Assembly: GCA_029448655.1 (NCBI GenBank)
Contig: JACCLO010000003.1
Span: 62,001 to 126,000 of the forward strand
DNA from: Wolfiporia cocos
Taxonomy: Eukaryota; Basidiomycota; Agaricomycetes; Polyporales; Phaeolaceae
Length of the DNA stretch: 64,000 bases
Reading direction: 5' to 3'
Part shown: positions 22,108-32,218 of the stretch, one piece after another
Position numbering within the stretch: position 1 is the stretch's first letter
How the letters are laid out: every line of letters starts with the position of its first letter
Position numbers and translations under genes: made by a program
Notes under the pieces: generated by a model
Seen by the model: only the letters and a program-made list of their open reading frames with translations
The model's database searches: none
What the model was told of the DNA's origin: nothing

Positions 22108-23195
22108 GGATCCATCATGATGTTTCCATCGGAAATGATCATTCCTAGGTATTCGATGGATGACTGTTCGAAGAAGCACTTTTCGGGCTTCGCATACAAG
22201 TCCGAGTCCTTCAGGGTTTGTAGTACCCCCTTGGTAAGTCGCCGATGTTCCTCCATATCATTCCCGAAAATCAAGATGTCGTCTAGATAGACAACCACCT
22301 TGCCGGTCCGAATGAACGGTGCGAGGATTGAATTCATCATCGCTTGGAACGTTGCGGGGGCATTGCAGAAACCGAATACATTACCGTTGCCTCGTATAGT
22401 CCACGGTGTGTAATAAACGCCGTCTTCCATTCATCACCTTCCTTGATGCGGACATTGTTATATCCCCATCTAAGGTCTATTTTGGTGAAGATGGTCGCGT
22501 GGGACAATTGATCGATGAGATCATTGATCCGAGGTATCGGATAACGATTTTTCAGGGTTATTTCGTTAAGCCTCCTGTAATCGACAACCATCCGCAGTCC
22601 TCCGTCCTTTTTGTGGACGAAGAAGACTGAGGATGCCATTGGACTTTCGGACGGTTGAATGTAACCCTTCCGTAGTTCGGTGTCTATCCACTCATCTAGG
22701 CTATTACGCTCTTGGGGAGACATTTTGTATGGTTTTACTGGGGGAGGAAGCTGCGCATCTGGTTCGAGCACTATGGCGTGATTCCAGGGCTTCCGTTCCG
22801 GCATCCTCTCTGACGCCTTTTGTGAGAACACCGTTGGCCCATACTCTTGGTATTGTTCGGGCACTAACAATCGCCATTTTTCAATGTCAATCGGTGGTGT
22901 GTCTTCCTCACGGTCGTCTGCTTCGTTGAGGTCTTTGTCAAGTACTTCAGCTACCAACTGTGTCAGCAGGTTCATTTCCTCGTCATCAAGGGTTGCCACC
23001 CAAGCGATCAAAGGATTTTCGGGGTCCTCCTCTCCTAATATGTCCACGGGAGTGTCCCAAATCGAATTTACCTCGATGATCTCCTTTTCTGGGAGTTCAA
23101 CTGATTCCTCCTCAGAAGGGCGGTTACCCTTTTTTTCTGGCGTAGGGTTGGTCGTGTGTACAGCGTGCATATTCCATTTTTCCTTTCCTCCAATC

Positions 23196-23801
23196 TGTCA
23201 CAAGAAATCCCGGAATAAAGGGGTTCCCTGATGAGTTATTCACCTTTATTCTCCAGATATTCGCTACGTTATGCCTAGCCGCCCGGGACTGCACGTGCAT
23301 GGGAAAGTAGATAAGCTTCTCATATCTTATCTCTTACTTAGGTCATGTGGTACGTCACTGGAGTCACGATCGTTACCAGTCATGTGCAGCGTAGTCACAG
23401 TGTGCACAGACCACGCCATTAGGGCAGGTCTTGTAGCTATAGGAGTCTGCGTTCACATGTATATATACTAGGTAGCGTTCTGAGGTACTCCTCAGAACTT
23501 AACTTCTCGTCGTTGGGGGCGCGTCCCCTGGCAACCTTTTCTATACCATCTGCTGGCTCGTCTCCGCGTGCAGGGTCTTAGTCGACAAAGCCTGCTACGT
23601 CCTACTTGGGCGTGGGGGCCTCTATTCATTGCATCTACTTATCTCTACTTCTTTACCTGCTAGTCTGGGCAATACGGCAGGACGTCTCAATAGACGTGCC
23701 TTCTTGTTCTCCGCCTATGGAGGATGGAGGGCTTTAGGGGTTAGGATAGGCGGATATAGAGGTTCCCCGCTGGGGCGGGTGGCACGGTGGTTACCGTGAC
23801 A
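23196..23801 (+). repeat. Solo LTR H in A2
   Basis: 606 bp, TGTCACAAGAAATCC...TTACCGTGACA, with TSD CAATC at 23191-23195 and 23802-23806. TATATATA near 23457 is followed by a perfect 9-bp inverted repeat GTTCTGAGG/CCTCAGAAC (23477-23498). Only copy in the window. Confidence 0.92.
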
Positions 23802-24233
23802 CAATCAAAGGTAGGGTTGTGGAGACGTAACCAGTCATAGCCAAGGATTAGGTCTGGTTCCAGGTGCATGACCGTGAGACCTATTTTTCCTTGTGTGTGC
23901 CATGTTGCATAAATGCTTTTACTGATTGCGTTAAGCGGCCAGCGACGTTTTCTGTTCCGTCTGCGTTTGTAACCGTAATAGGAAACGCTAGTTTGTCGGT
24001 GACCAGCTTATGTTTATCGACCAATCGTTGTGATATGACCGATATGGTTGCACCGCTGTCGATTAAAGCCAGAGCCTGCACTTTTTGCCCATATACCCAG
24101 AGTGTTACTTTGACACGGAATGATCGAGCGAAGTCGCGCGCATCGTTGCCAAAAATATGATACATTGACTCGAATACACTCTTTACAGCGGGTACTGGAC
24201 TAAAATTACACAGGAGCACAAGTGGGCAGGTCA

Positions 24234-27115
24234 TCACATGTGCTCGGTGGGAAAACCCGAGGCAGAGCTTCCGTAGATGCCCAGGGTGTTTGCGGAGTTG
24301 GCTATCGGCTTGCGAAGCCAGGGCAGATGTGTCCTGATGGAGTCGCCCGACAATGTAGGCGCAGTCGAAGTCGAACCAGTCGACTGGGTCTGGACGGGGC
24401 TGGTACTTTCTGCCGATCGTACCGAGCTCCCGCTTTTCTCCTCATCGCTGATGCGCGTAGTGGGTGCCAGAGGAACCACCTCTGGTTGCTTCGGAACGTT
24501 GGTCCGGATGGTCCCTACGGTGGCTTGGGGGGACTCATCTTCGTCGTCAGTTACCAGTTCCTGGGTGCTGACAATTCGGACCTTGTATTTCTTTTTCGGG
24601 TCCAATTTCTTCTGGCCTGACTGTTGCGTTCCGCTCAACGAGCCTGTCAGCTTCGTCGTTCCGCTTCCACTACTGGCCGGCTTGGCTTCCTTCGGCTTGT
24701 TCTTCGGGTTCTCCGGACAGTCGCCCCATTTGTGTTGTCCGGGGTGTTTGCGACAGTCCTTCACGTAAGAGCCGGTTTCCTTTGCCTTGCCTTTGCCTTT
24801 GTCATCAGCCTTGGCAGGCTTCGACGTAGCCTTGTCAGCGGTCTTGCCAGACCCCGACGACTCCTTCCTCTTTTCTTCCTCAAAGATCTTGCCTTTGAGC
24901 TTATCCGGGTATTGCCTCTTGTAGAGGTCAATGGCCATATCCAGGTAAACCTCCCAGTCGGCCGGCATTGTGAAGCCGGGTACCGATTCCAGGGTTGCGA
25001 GGGTTTCTCGCACCTTTTTTGGGTGTGCCCAAGAAAAGAAGTCTGATTGGAGCTTCTTTTTCCCTTTGTCGCCGAAGTACCCTCCAATCTCCTTTTCGGC
25101 AATTTCCTTGTCCGTCTTCTTGCCGTAAACCTTCTTGATTGTTTCCCATTTTCCATGTGTGCCCCGAGGTTTGTCCGGCGGCAATTTTATCAACTACCAG
25201 CGACATGTACTGGTAGGCCTCGCCAGTGAATCGTAGCAGGGCTTGGCGAACCTTGTCCTCTTCGAGGGTCACCTTGGCGTCCGCAAAATACATGCCCATT
25301 TTCTGGATCCACTCCTTCGACGAGATGGAATCCTTGGGGCCCGAGAACTTCGGCGGCTGAGTCGGTTTGGTCTGTAGGAAGTTGACCGTTGTGGCAGCTG
25401 CTGGCGCGGCTGCCGGTGCGTTTTTTAGAGCGGTTAGCTCTGCTTCAAGTTGGTCAATTCTATTAATTAGTGCCGTGACCTGGGCACCGCTGGGTCCTGC
25501 GGTTGACACTGCCGGACGCTTTTGCAGTATAGCAGCTATATCTTTTTCTATGCAAACGAATCGATTTTCGGAAAGGGTATCCAATTGTTGCCTTAACGCC
25601 TCCGCTTCCTCTAGTGCGTCGATTCTGTTTTGGAGCACCTGGTTATGACTCCGAATCTGGTTGGTCTTGTTCCAGACCTTTTCCAGATCCGTATCTACCC
25701 GGCTTTTGTATGCCGCGAGGTTGCTGTAGAGATGGTTTTTGGCTTGGTACAGCGCCTCCCTGTAAGCTTCTTTTCCCACCTGCAGAACTTCGTCCGAGGC
25801 GGGCACCTCCAGGGTGCGCTGCAGTCTTCCCATTAATTCGTTCTCACTCCTTTCCGGCTGCGCGACGATTTCCAGAGTTCTCCTTTCGAAGGAAGGGAGA
25901 AGATCGGGGAGCATCCCAAATAGGGGTTCCGTGTTGATCGTTTCCTCCGGTCGCGGAGTCTCGCTGCCTTTGGGGGTGATTACTGCACGAGCGGGTGTTT
26001 CCGGGTTGAAGAGCCTGGTGGCTCTTGTGCGCGGCGACGCTTCTTCCGAGTACCAGTGGACGTCACCGTACAGAACTATGAGGTCTGCTAGGGGGGTGGC
26101 TGACGCAGAAATACCGTCATTGCCCACAAGGCACTAACATGGCTTGAGGACCGTATAGAGGGGCGACGTAACGGCCACGAATGGCTGTCGCACAGACTAG
26201 CGGTCTAAAGGTAAAGCCAGAGGTTGTAGACAGAGACCTTGAAGGGGGCAACTAAGGCCAGAGGTCGGTGTCGAAGTGCACAAGCAGACAGTGATGGCAT
26301 AACCGGGGGACTAAGCCCCAAAGTCGAGAATAATCGTTCTAAGGCTCTAAGGCCAAAGAACGAGACATATAAGTACATGGACCGGACCACTATCTAAGGT
26401 ACTACCCTAAAGTAATGGTCTGTGCGCCAGTAAGGGGCACAGGTCACATGTATAAGGGAAAACATAAGGCCTGGACCAGAAGGGCCCAGGCTAGAGGCCT
26501 AAGTACCTAGACTCATCGTCATAGATACAAGGCTGTACATAAGGTGTGACGTCAGCTGTAAGGCTGACGCCGGTAGGACAGGCGCTAGGTTAGTGCCAAT
26601 GCTAAGGTAACGCTAAGATAACGCTACGCTAACGATAAGCTAACGCTGTCTGGGGGTGAGGCCGCTATCTAATCTATGGTGTCACGTGACCACCTGGCTA
26701 TGGTGAGTGTATGACGAGGACAGGGGAACTAGGGGACTGGGGTGCGAGGCGTACGCTGAAGGCCTAAAGGAAAGGCAAAAAGATAGGCGTACCCTTAGTC
26801 AACGGCGAAAACCGTGACAGTGGCGGTGCAGTAATTGTCCCACCTCCACCACGATATGTGGTTCCTAGTCGAATCTTCCCCGTAGTACTTGATGTACGCC
26901 GTATGGTTTACGTTCAGGAATGGGCGCACATGCGCCGGAATTGAGTTGAAGGAAGTGACACTCCCTCTAACTCTGATGCCGAATACGACTTGCAGGTAGT
27001 CCATCAAGCAGGCTTGCTCTCTGGGCCACGCGTGCTTGCCGACGGCGGGGCGGTAGGCCGTAGCCACCTTGTGGGTGTTGTACATCGCTCCTTGGACGAT
27101 TGTGTAGGACACCAT
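24234..27115 (-). pseudogene. gag: Gag of A2, interrupted
   Basis: Colinear with A1 gag from ATG 27115 to the TGATG overlap. Solo LTR I splits the N-terminal domain. Two deletions hit the capsid domain: near 25145 (TFAETIEKVYG is damaged) and near 25030, where about 20 codons of the A1 protein are missing between SWA and KVRETL. The unusual CRKHPGQHKWGDC motif is kept unchanged, which speaks against it being a chance variant of one copy. Confidence 0.88.
26101..26819 (-). repeat. Solo LTR I in A2
   Basis: 719 bp, with TSD GTGGC at 26096-26100 and 26820-26824. On the minus strand it starts TGTCACGGTTTTCGCC, and its TATA-like box reads on the minus strand. Only copy in the window. Confidence 0.9.
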
Positions 27116-27212
27116 TGCTGAACAGTATTCGTCAGCTTGAGTTATTTTCTTTCTTAAACGATAATTCAAGAAAAAAGTGCCTTTTCAGGACTTAAATGCC
27201 TTTTCAGGACTT

Positions 27213-28304
27213 TGACACAGTATGCCTGTGGGACTCACCAAGGGCCTATATTCTTGAGATAAGGCGACTTGGAGAGGAGACAATACCAGCGCAGCAGGAT
27301 GTGAGAGGTTATTCTACGGCGCAAGCCGAGAATAATAGAACTGAGTTTATAGGGCGTCAAGCCCCTAGATATATACATGTTTATGGGAAGGTCACGTGCT
27401 ACTAACTAGTTGTTACCTTTCCGGGTTATGTGGCTTTGCCAAAGGGCGAAGCTTATCTTATCTACTGTTTATGGACTCTACATAGAATGGCCGTGGCAAG
27501 GCCCTAATGGCCGAACCAATCGTATGAGAGGGATTTGTGTATATTATCATATGAACGCGGGCACAGCCCGGGTATATGGTGAAGCCGGTTGCCGGATACC
27601 GTGAGGTATAATGGCAATTGGCCGGTTCTTCGTAGGATGACCAAGGCGAGACGCCGAGGTCGTTATGCCATTGGACGGGAAGTACCGTGGCATGTGTTGC
27701 AGCCCGGTCCGGATGGTTACCGGGGCATGTGTTGGACTTAGCCGTGAGGCGAGGTCCGGTGTTTGGGCAACGCTGTGATGGCAGAAGCCCGGGACTTGGA
27801 GAGCACCGAGTCCGTGGGAGACCGAGGAGGCTGTGACCTATAGCGATATAGCCTTGGTGCTATTATAGTGCTGTATGGTCGTGTTGACATAATTATGCGA
27901 AGGCGTGCCGCGCCTGAGGTGCCATTGTGATTGAGGGTCTTATGGCGTGTGGGAAGCCGGAGAGGCCGACCCAATAGTACAATGCCTTGCGGCGATGTTT
28001 GTACTTGTGGACATTATTATGCAAGCGTGCCGCGCTCGGCCTATCATTATGATCTAGGATCTATGACGTGGCTGGTCTTGCTCTGACGGGCGAGACCTGT
28101 ATGACGTAGCTGTAACTATGCTATTGGACCGGAAGGTGCCGTAGCGTTATGTAAGCTGGTCATGTGGTGATAAGCCCAGTTAAGAGCTTGTCGTGGTGGT
28201 AATGGGAGTTAATCCGTAGATAACTTGTAGTTAGACGTATAAATCCCAGGTAAATTGCTATAATCGTAGGAAAAATGCTGTAAGCCCCAAATAAATCTGT
28301 GACA
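27213..28304 (-). repeat. Solo LTR F3 in A2
   Basis: 1092 bp, with TSD GACTT at 27208-27212 and 28305-28309. It landed inside one of the 16-bp repeats between ORF1 and gag. It is more diverged from F1 and F2 than they are from each other, in its first 350 bp. Confidence 0.92.
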
Positions 28305-28363
28305 GACTTTTCGCAATCAATGCCATGCACCAAAAAAAATGCCTTTCCAGGACTTTCTATCTA

Positions 28364-29176
28364 CTACAACTGGGGTTTGCCAAGGTCGAAGTTGAGACCG
28401 CTATGTACTAGGTGAGTCTTTAAGTACATAACGTGCTGTTTCACGTCTAGGTCTCCAAAAACGTGCTCTACCCTCCTGAGATATTTTTCAAGGTGGCGGA
28501 GATCTTCGTTCTTCATGGAGTCCTGATGGAATCTTTGCTCCAGGTGTGTGGAGAGATCGTCAAAGTCAGTGATTAGCGTGGTGAATTTCGCTATTATGGG
28601 GGCCGTGGTGGTTGCGTCGGGTACTTTCCATAGACGGAAAAGGTTCTTGTGGGCGGCGTTCATCTGTTTGTCGACGTCTAAGAACCAGTCCCACTTCTTT
28701 TCCATGCAGTGGACGTCTTTGGGATTCGGAAGACCCCGTTTCTCGACCCACTCGGCCGGCATTCTAAGCTCCTCCACTCTTTCCAACAATGACTTCTTTG
28801 GGGGCTGGATGCGCTCCCGAAGACTCCGTACCATTCTCTCATCCTCAACCCTCTTCCTGGCCGCCTCAAAGATCAGCTGATCCAGGCTCTGTTTCTGGAT
28901 CCAAGCCTTGAGCTTCTCCTTTTGTCGGAAAAGCTTGTCAAGCTTCTTCCGCCTGATGTTGGCGAGGGCGGCCTCGTGGTTGACCCTTCGGATCTCCTCC
29001 GGGTCAGCTGGCTTCTTGTAGAAGACGTTATTGCCCTTTCGGGACTTTCCTCGCTTTGGGGCTGTGACCGCGGAGATGCAGTCTTCGAGCGATTTAGAGG
29101 AGGCAATGTGCCATTCCTCGCGCTCCCCCGTAGTGGCGTTCCTCGGTGTAACCGTGAAACGTGGTGCTTTTGGCAT
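28364..29176 (-). CDS. ORF1, conserved protein of unknown function (A2)
   Basis: Intact 270-aa frame from ATG 29176, colinear with A1 ORF1 (starts MPKAPRFTVTPRN, ends GLNFDLGKPQL) and differing by scattered substitutions and one codon. It is striking that this frame stays open while gag and pol of the same copy have decayed. That may be chance, since no LTR landed in it. Confidence 0.8.
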   Translation of the reverse strand: MPKAPRFTVTPRNATTGEREEWHIASSKSLEDCISAVTAPKRGKSRKGNNVFYKKPADPEEIRRVNHEAALANIRRKKLDKLFRQKEKLKAWIQKQSLDQLIFEAARKRVEDERMVRSLRERIQPPKKSLLERVEELRMPAEWVEKRGLPNPKDVHCMEKKWDWFLDVDKQMNAAHKNLFRLWKVPDATTTAPIIAKFTTLITDFDDLSTHLEQRFHQDSMKNEDLRHLEKYLRRVEHVFGDLDVKQHVMYLKTHLVHSGLNFDLGKPQL

Positions 29177-29811
29177 GACTACGTAAAAAGAAGTCTAAGT
29201 AAGCTATTCTAGTGGAAATCACGCGGTCTTCTGTCGGGGCTTATCGTCGCTTCTTGATGTGTCGTGCGCTTATCCTCCGGCGTCAATGGGCGCTCCGCCC
29301 TCGACCGGAGTTAGTGTCGGCGACTGGATGGCGTCTCTCTCACGCTACCAGGTGGGGGATACAGCAGGTCGTCTTCCCTTGACGCCCGGGAATGCAGGAT
29401 TTGGGGTATTACACCCCGCATGTGCCCACGCCTCACTCCAGTTAGGTGGCTGCCAGTGTTAAAACCAAACCCATGCCCTGAGGGACTTAGAGGGCGCCAA
29501 GGCCAGAACTCCATCGTTCTGAAGCCGTATCGGCAGCGGTTCTAGGCAGGGCAACTCGTGCCCACCATCCCAACTCTAAATAGAGTGGCCCCTGTACGCC
29601 TGGGGATAGGCGAGAAGGTCGTCTCCGGCCCGGTCAAGACGTTACACCGTTGCCATCGATTCCCAACATATGGGGAAAGGCTTGTCAGCCAGTCCCCGGT
29701 TCCGCTTAAGCCTACGGTCCGGCTATTTGCCCGAAGGCGATCCCCCAGAGCCCACTAAGGATACCCTGCTGCCTGTCGGCGAGCGGGGGTGCGCAGACGG
29801 CGACGAGAACC

Positions 29812-29849
29812 CCTAAGAAGAAAAAATCCCCCTAAGAAGAAAAAATCCC
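29812..29849 (-). repeat. 19-bp tandem duplication in A2 leader
   Basis: CCTAAGAAGAAAAAATCCC occurs twice back to back (29812-29830 and 29831-29849, plus-strand reading). A1 has a single related copy at the matching place, so this is a copy-specific slippage. Confidence 0.85.
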
Positions 29850-29892
29850 AGACCCTCAATGAGGGCGGGGGCGAAAGCGAGTTCTATTCATA

Positions 29893-30512
29893 TAACACAA
29901 GATAACAACCTACTAGTTATTCTTGAAGGGTTTGCTGGTTAGGCGAAGAGTAGTAGCTGTTAAGCAGGATACGACACGAGTGTTACTCGATAGTATGAAT
30001 GCAATGAATAGAACTGAGGCAATAGCGCTCAGCAAGGCTAGTATATATACATGATAAATAAGACCCCCAACAGTCCTATTAGATAATACTAATGTCCGTA
30101 TTCGTGTGTACAAGTCCCCAGGTACCTAAGTACTGAGTAATACGCGATAAATACATATGCCGATCAAAACCGGGATATAGAAAGGCGGCATAGGCCGCAC
30201 GAATAGTGTTTTGCGCTCTTGTCATTACAAAGACGGGACGTGACCAAAGCCCGGTCCGCTGACGTTTATAGGCTGACTGCTTCCGGACGGAACGTCCGAT
30301 TGGCTAGAACTAGACATGTGACTGATGGTAACTATTAGTGATAAGATAAGACCGTCGCTACGGGAGATAACGCAGCCATCATTCGGCACGTATGTAACCG
30401 TTAACTTATGAACCAGATAAGCTAGTTATTGGTCTAGAAAGTCGTAGATAATTTGTAGAATTGCCGGAAAAATAGTAAGAAATATAGGGAAACTAGGAGA
30501 ATTCTTGTGACA
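29893..30512 (-). repeat. A2 5' LTR
   Basis: About 620 bp. On the minus strand it is followed by the same PBS as A1 (ATGAATAGAACT). It differs from the A2 3' LTR at several positions, so A2 is older than A1. Confidence 0.93.
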
Positions 30513-30791
30513 GCTACTGCTCTGTATACCCTCGACTGCTTGGGTTTGAGATGTGCAAGGACATCCAAAAAATGAGCCTCTTCATCACAAATAGACGTGT
30601 GCAGGCGGCGCGCCTCGACTTTACAACGCTCGATTTCCTCTTGCGCGCGTTCGATCCGCCGTGCTCGTTTCATTGTCTCGCAAATCGCAGGCCGTGTCCA
30701 TGGTTTGTCCATCACACTGTTGTGAGTATCTCTTAACAGGTGAAAGTCCTCCAGGAAATTGTAATGGGATACTCCCTCCCAGTCGACGGTG
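30513..30791 (-). pseudogene. Island of a KDZ-transposase-associated type protein
   Basis: A continuous minus-strand frame fills the 279 bp between the A2 5' LTR and the G 5' LTR. It reads VDWEGVSHYNFLEDFHLL, then PWTRPAICETMKRARRIERA, then RCKVEARRLHTSICDEEAHF. From memory this resembles the helical C-terminal tail of CxC2-like KDZ transposase-associated proteins common in agaricomycetes; I have not checked it by search. Both ends are cut by LTRs, so only a fragment survives. Confidence 0.4.
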
Positions 30792-31433
30792 TGTCACAGA
30801 TTTGGGACATGCCACTATTTTTCCCGTATTTCTACCTATTTATCTGGTATTTCTACGGCCTTGTAGACATTTACGCTGCTAAGCGCCCGTCTACATGTAC
30901 ACGCAACCAAACAACACGTACACAACGCGGTATACGTCCACTTGTCATAACAACACGTACATAACACGCTTGTATGCGTCAATGACTCAGCGGACTAACC
31001 TCCGGTGTCATGCGCCTTACTCATATCCCAATACCGGGCTATGCCAGTACAATTGGATAAGCGGCCCGCTCGTTATCACATGCCAATGCCCTTACGATTA
31101 TTCATATCCCGATACCGGAATATAAGAATCACATGCATGGCTTACTAACGTAGTTACAGCCACTTCCACAACATGGACCTACGGTCCAAACAAACGCTCT
31201 TACTGGTGCGGCCATTACCGGCGCACATGGTCTACTGTAGTTTACGACTTAACCATATTAGTTATGTCTGCGCACAGACCACCTTCATGTTTGGCTCCCT
31301 TACCGGTAACCAAACAAAGCATGTATATAAGTAAGGCTATCACTGCGGATAAGCCTTAGATTTGTTCTCTGCATTCGCACAGTTACATATCATCTCTGCT
31401 TGCGCCCACTAGCCTCCTCACCAACCTCCAGCA

Positions 31434-32142
31434 TGTTACGGTTATTTTAATTTTTCGAATATCGACAGAACTCACCACTGGGCGAATACGATACAGGGAC
31501 TTGTTGCGCAACCAACTCCCCTGGCTACTCGTGACTCTACTGGGCGCATCCCCAGTTGTACTAGTCTATAGGGCACGTTTCATCTTTGGCAGATCCAACT
31601 CTGCCACCGTTTCATGCTCATCGTTTATTAGCTGATAGATGGCGTTCAACCGCCATCATTCTTATCTATCGTCTCAGGTATATCACTACATACCTATCAA
31701 ACGTTTGGTACTATAGCGTAGATAGTATCGGTGACATCTGGGACGGACTTGACCCCTGAAACCCAACATAGTATATAACCTAATGTACTTACTGTCGAGG
31801 CTCTTCAGCTCGACCTTGTTGTATAAACAAGAAGTCTTATACTCGTTCTCAAACGTAGGAAACTACGCTCAGTATTTTTCGCTCGAGCAACCGAACGACT
31901 AAGTCCTCGAAGTGCACACTGACTTCTCGGACTTAGGCGAGTCTTATATTCCATTTCGACTCGCACCTGGACAGATTATATCCTCTAACGCGTATTGGAT
32001 ATTATACGATCTCCTAGGAACTTCACCTAGGACTTGAAGGCATCTAACGAGTATTTGCCTTGCATACGGCAACAAGCCTACGTGCAGAAGAACGATCTAT
32101 ATTCGCGACTCGAATATACAAACGGGTATTCGACCCGTAACA
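31434..32142 (+). repeat. B1 5' LTR
   Basis: 709 bp, TGTTACGG...CCCGTAACA. The TATA box TATATAACC starts at 31772. The primer segment AGCTCGACCTT lies at 31807-31817, 35 nt further on. This is the only family here whose tips read TGTTAC rather than TGTCAC. Confidence 0.94.
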
Positions 32143-32143
32143 G

Positions 32144-32154
32144 AAGGTCGAGCT
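32144..32154 (+). other. B1 primer-binding site (self-priming)
   Basis: AAGGTCGAGCT starts two bases after the LTR and is the perfect complement of LTR positions 31807-31817. No TGG start of tRNA type. Confidence 0.72.
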
Positions 32155-32218
32155 TATCACACCCTCACCTACCACAGTGTAAGGGCACATGATATTTGGA
32201 CCAGAATTCCCAGCATGA

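Larger units (their letters stand above)
16438..24234 (-). pseudogene. pol: Pol of A2, heavily interrupted
   Basis: Colinear with A1 pol, read from ATG 24234 to about 16438. Breaks: solo LTR H in the region after protease; one base lost near 22378 in RT (VMYFGF becomes VMYSVS); F2 after the RT core; small deletions near 20330 and a 10-nt loss near 19465 in integrase; F1 in the chromodomain; C4 before the dUTPase. The dUTPase keeps motifs 2-4 (PRSGLAKNG, GVIDHDYRGEV, KGDRIAQLI), but motif 1 reads GYNLYAA (Asp to Asn) and the frame is lost before motif 5. At the A run where A1 has five bases, A2 has six and stays in frame, which identifies the A1 defect. Confidence 0.9.
15747..30512 (-). mobile_element. 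Ty3/gypsy chromovirus A2, decayed, with six nested solo LTRs
   Basis: Same family as A1, reversed. 3' LTR 15747-16365 (619 bp), 5' LTR 29893-30512. Nested solo LTRs, each with its own perfect TSD: C4, F1, F2, H, I and F3. After removing them about 9.56 kb remains, close to A1. Gag and pol carry deletions and frameshifts; ORF1 is intact. The element's own flanks do not match (CTCTA and GCTAC) and belong to different hosts: J integrase on the left, a KDZ-associated fragment on the right. Confidence 0.92.

Noticed and set aside
24183..25274. Long frames opposite A gag (for example 363 aa at 4183-5274 in A1)
   Set aside because: Antisense shadows of GC-rich gag codons; both A copies show them only because gag is conserved.
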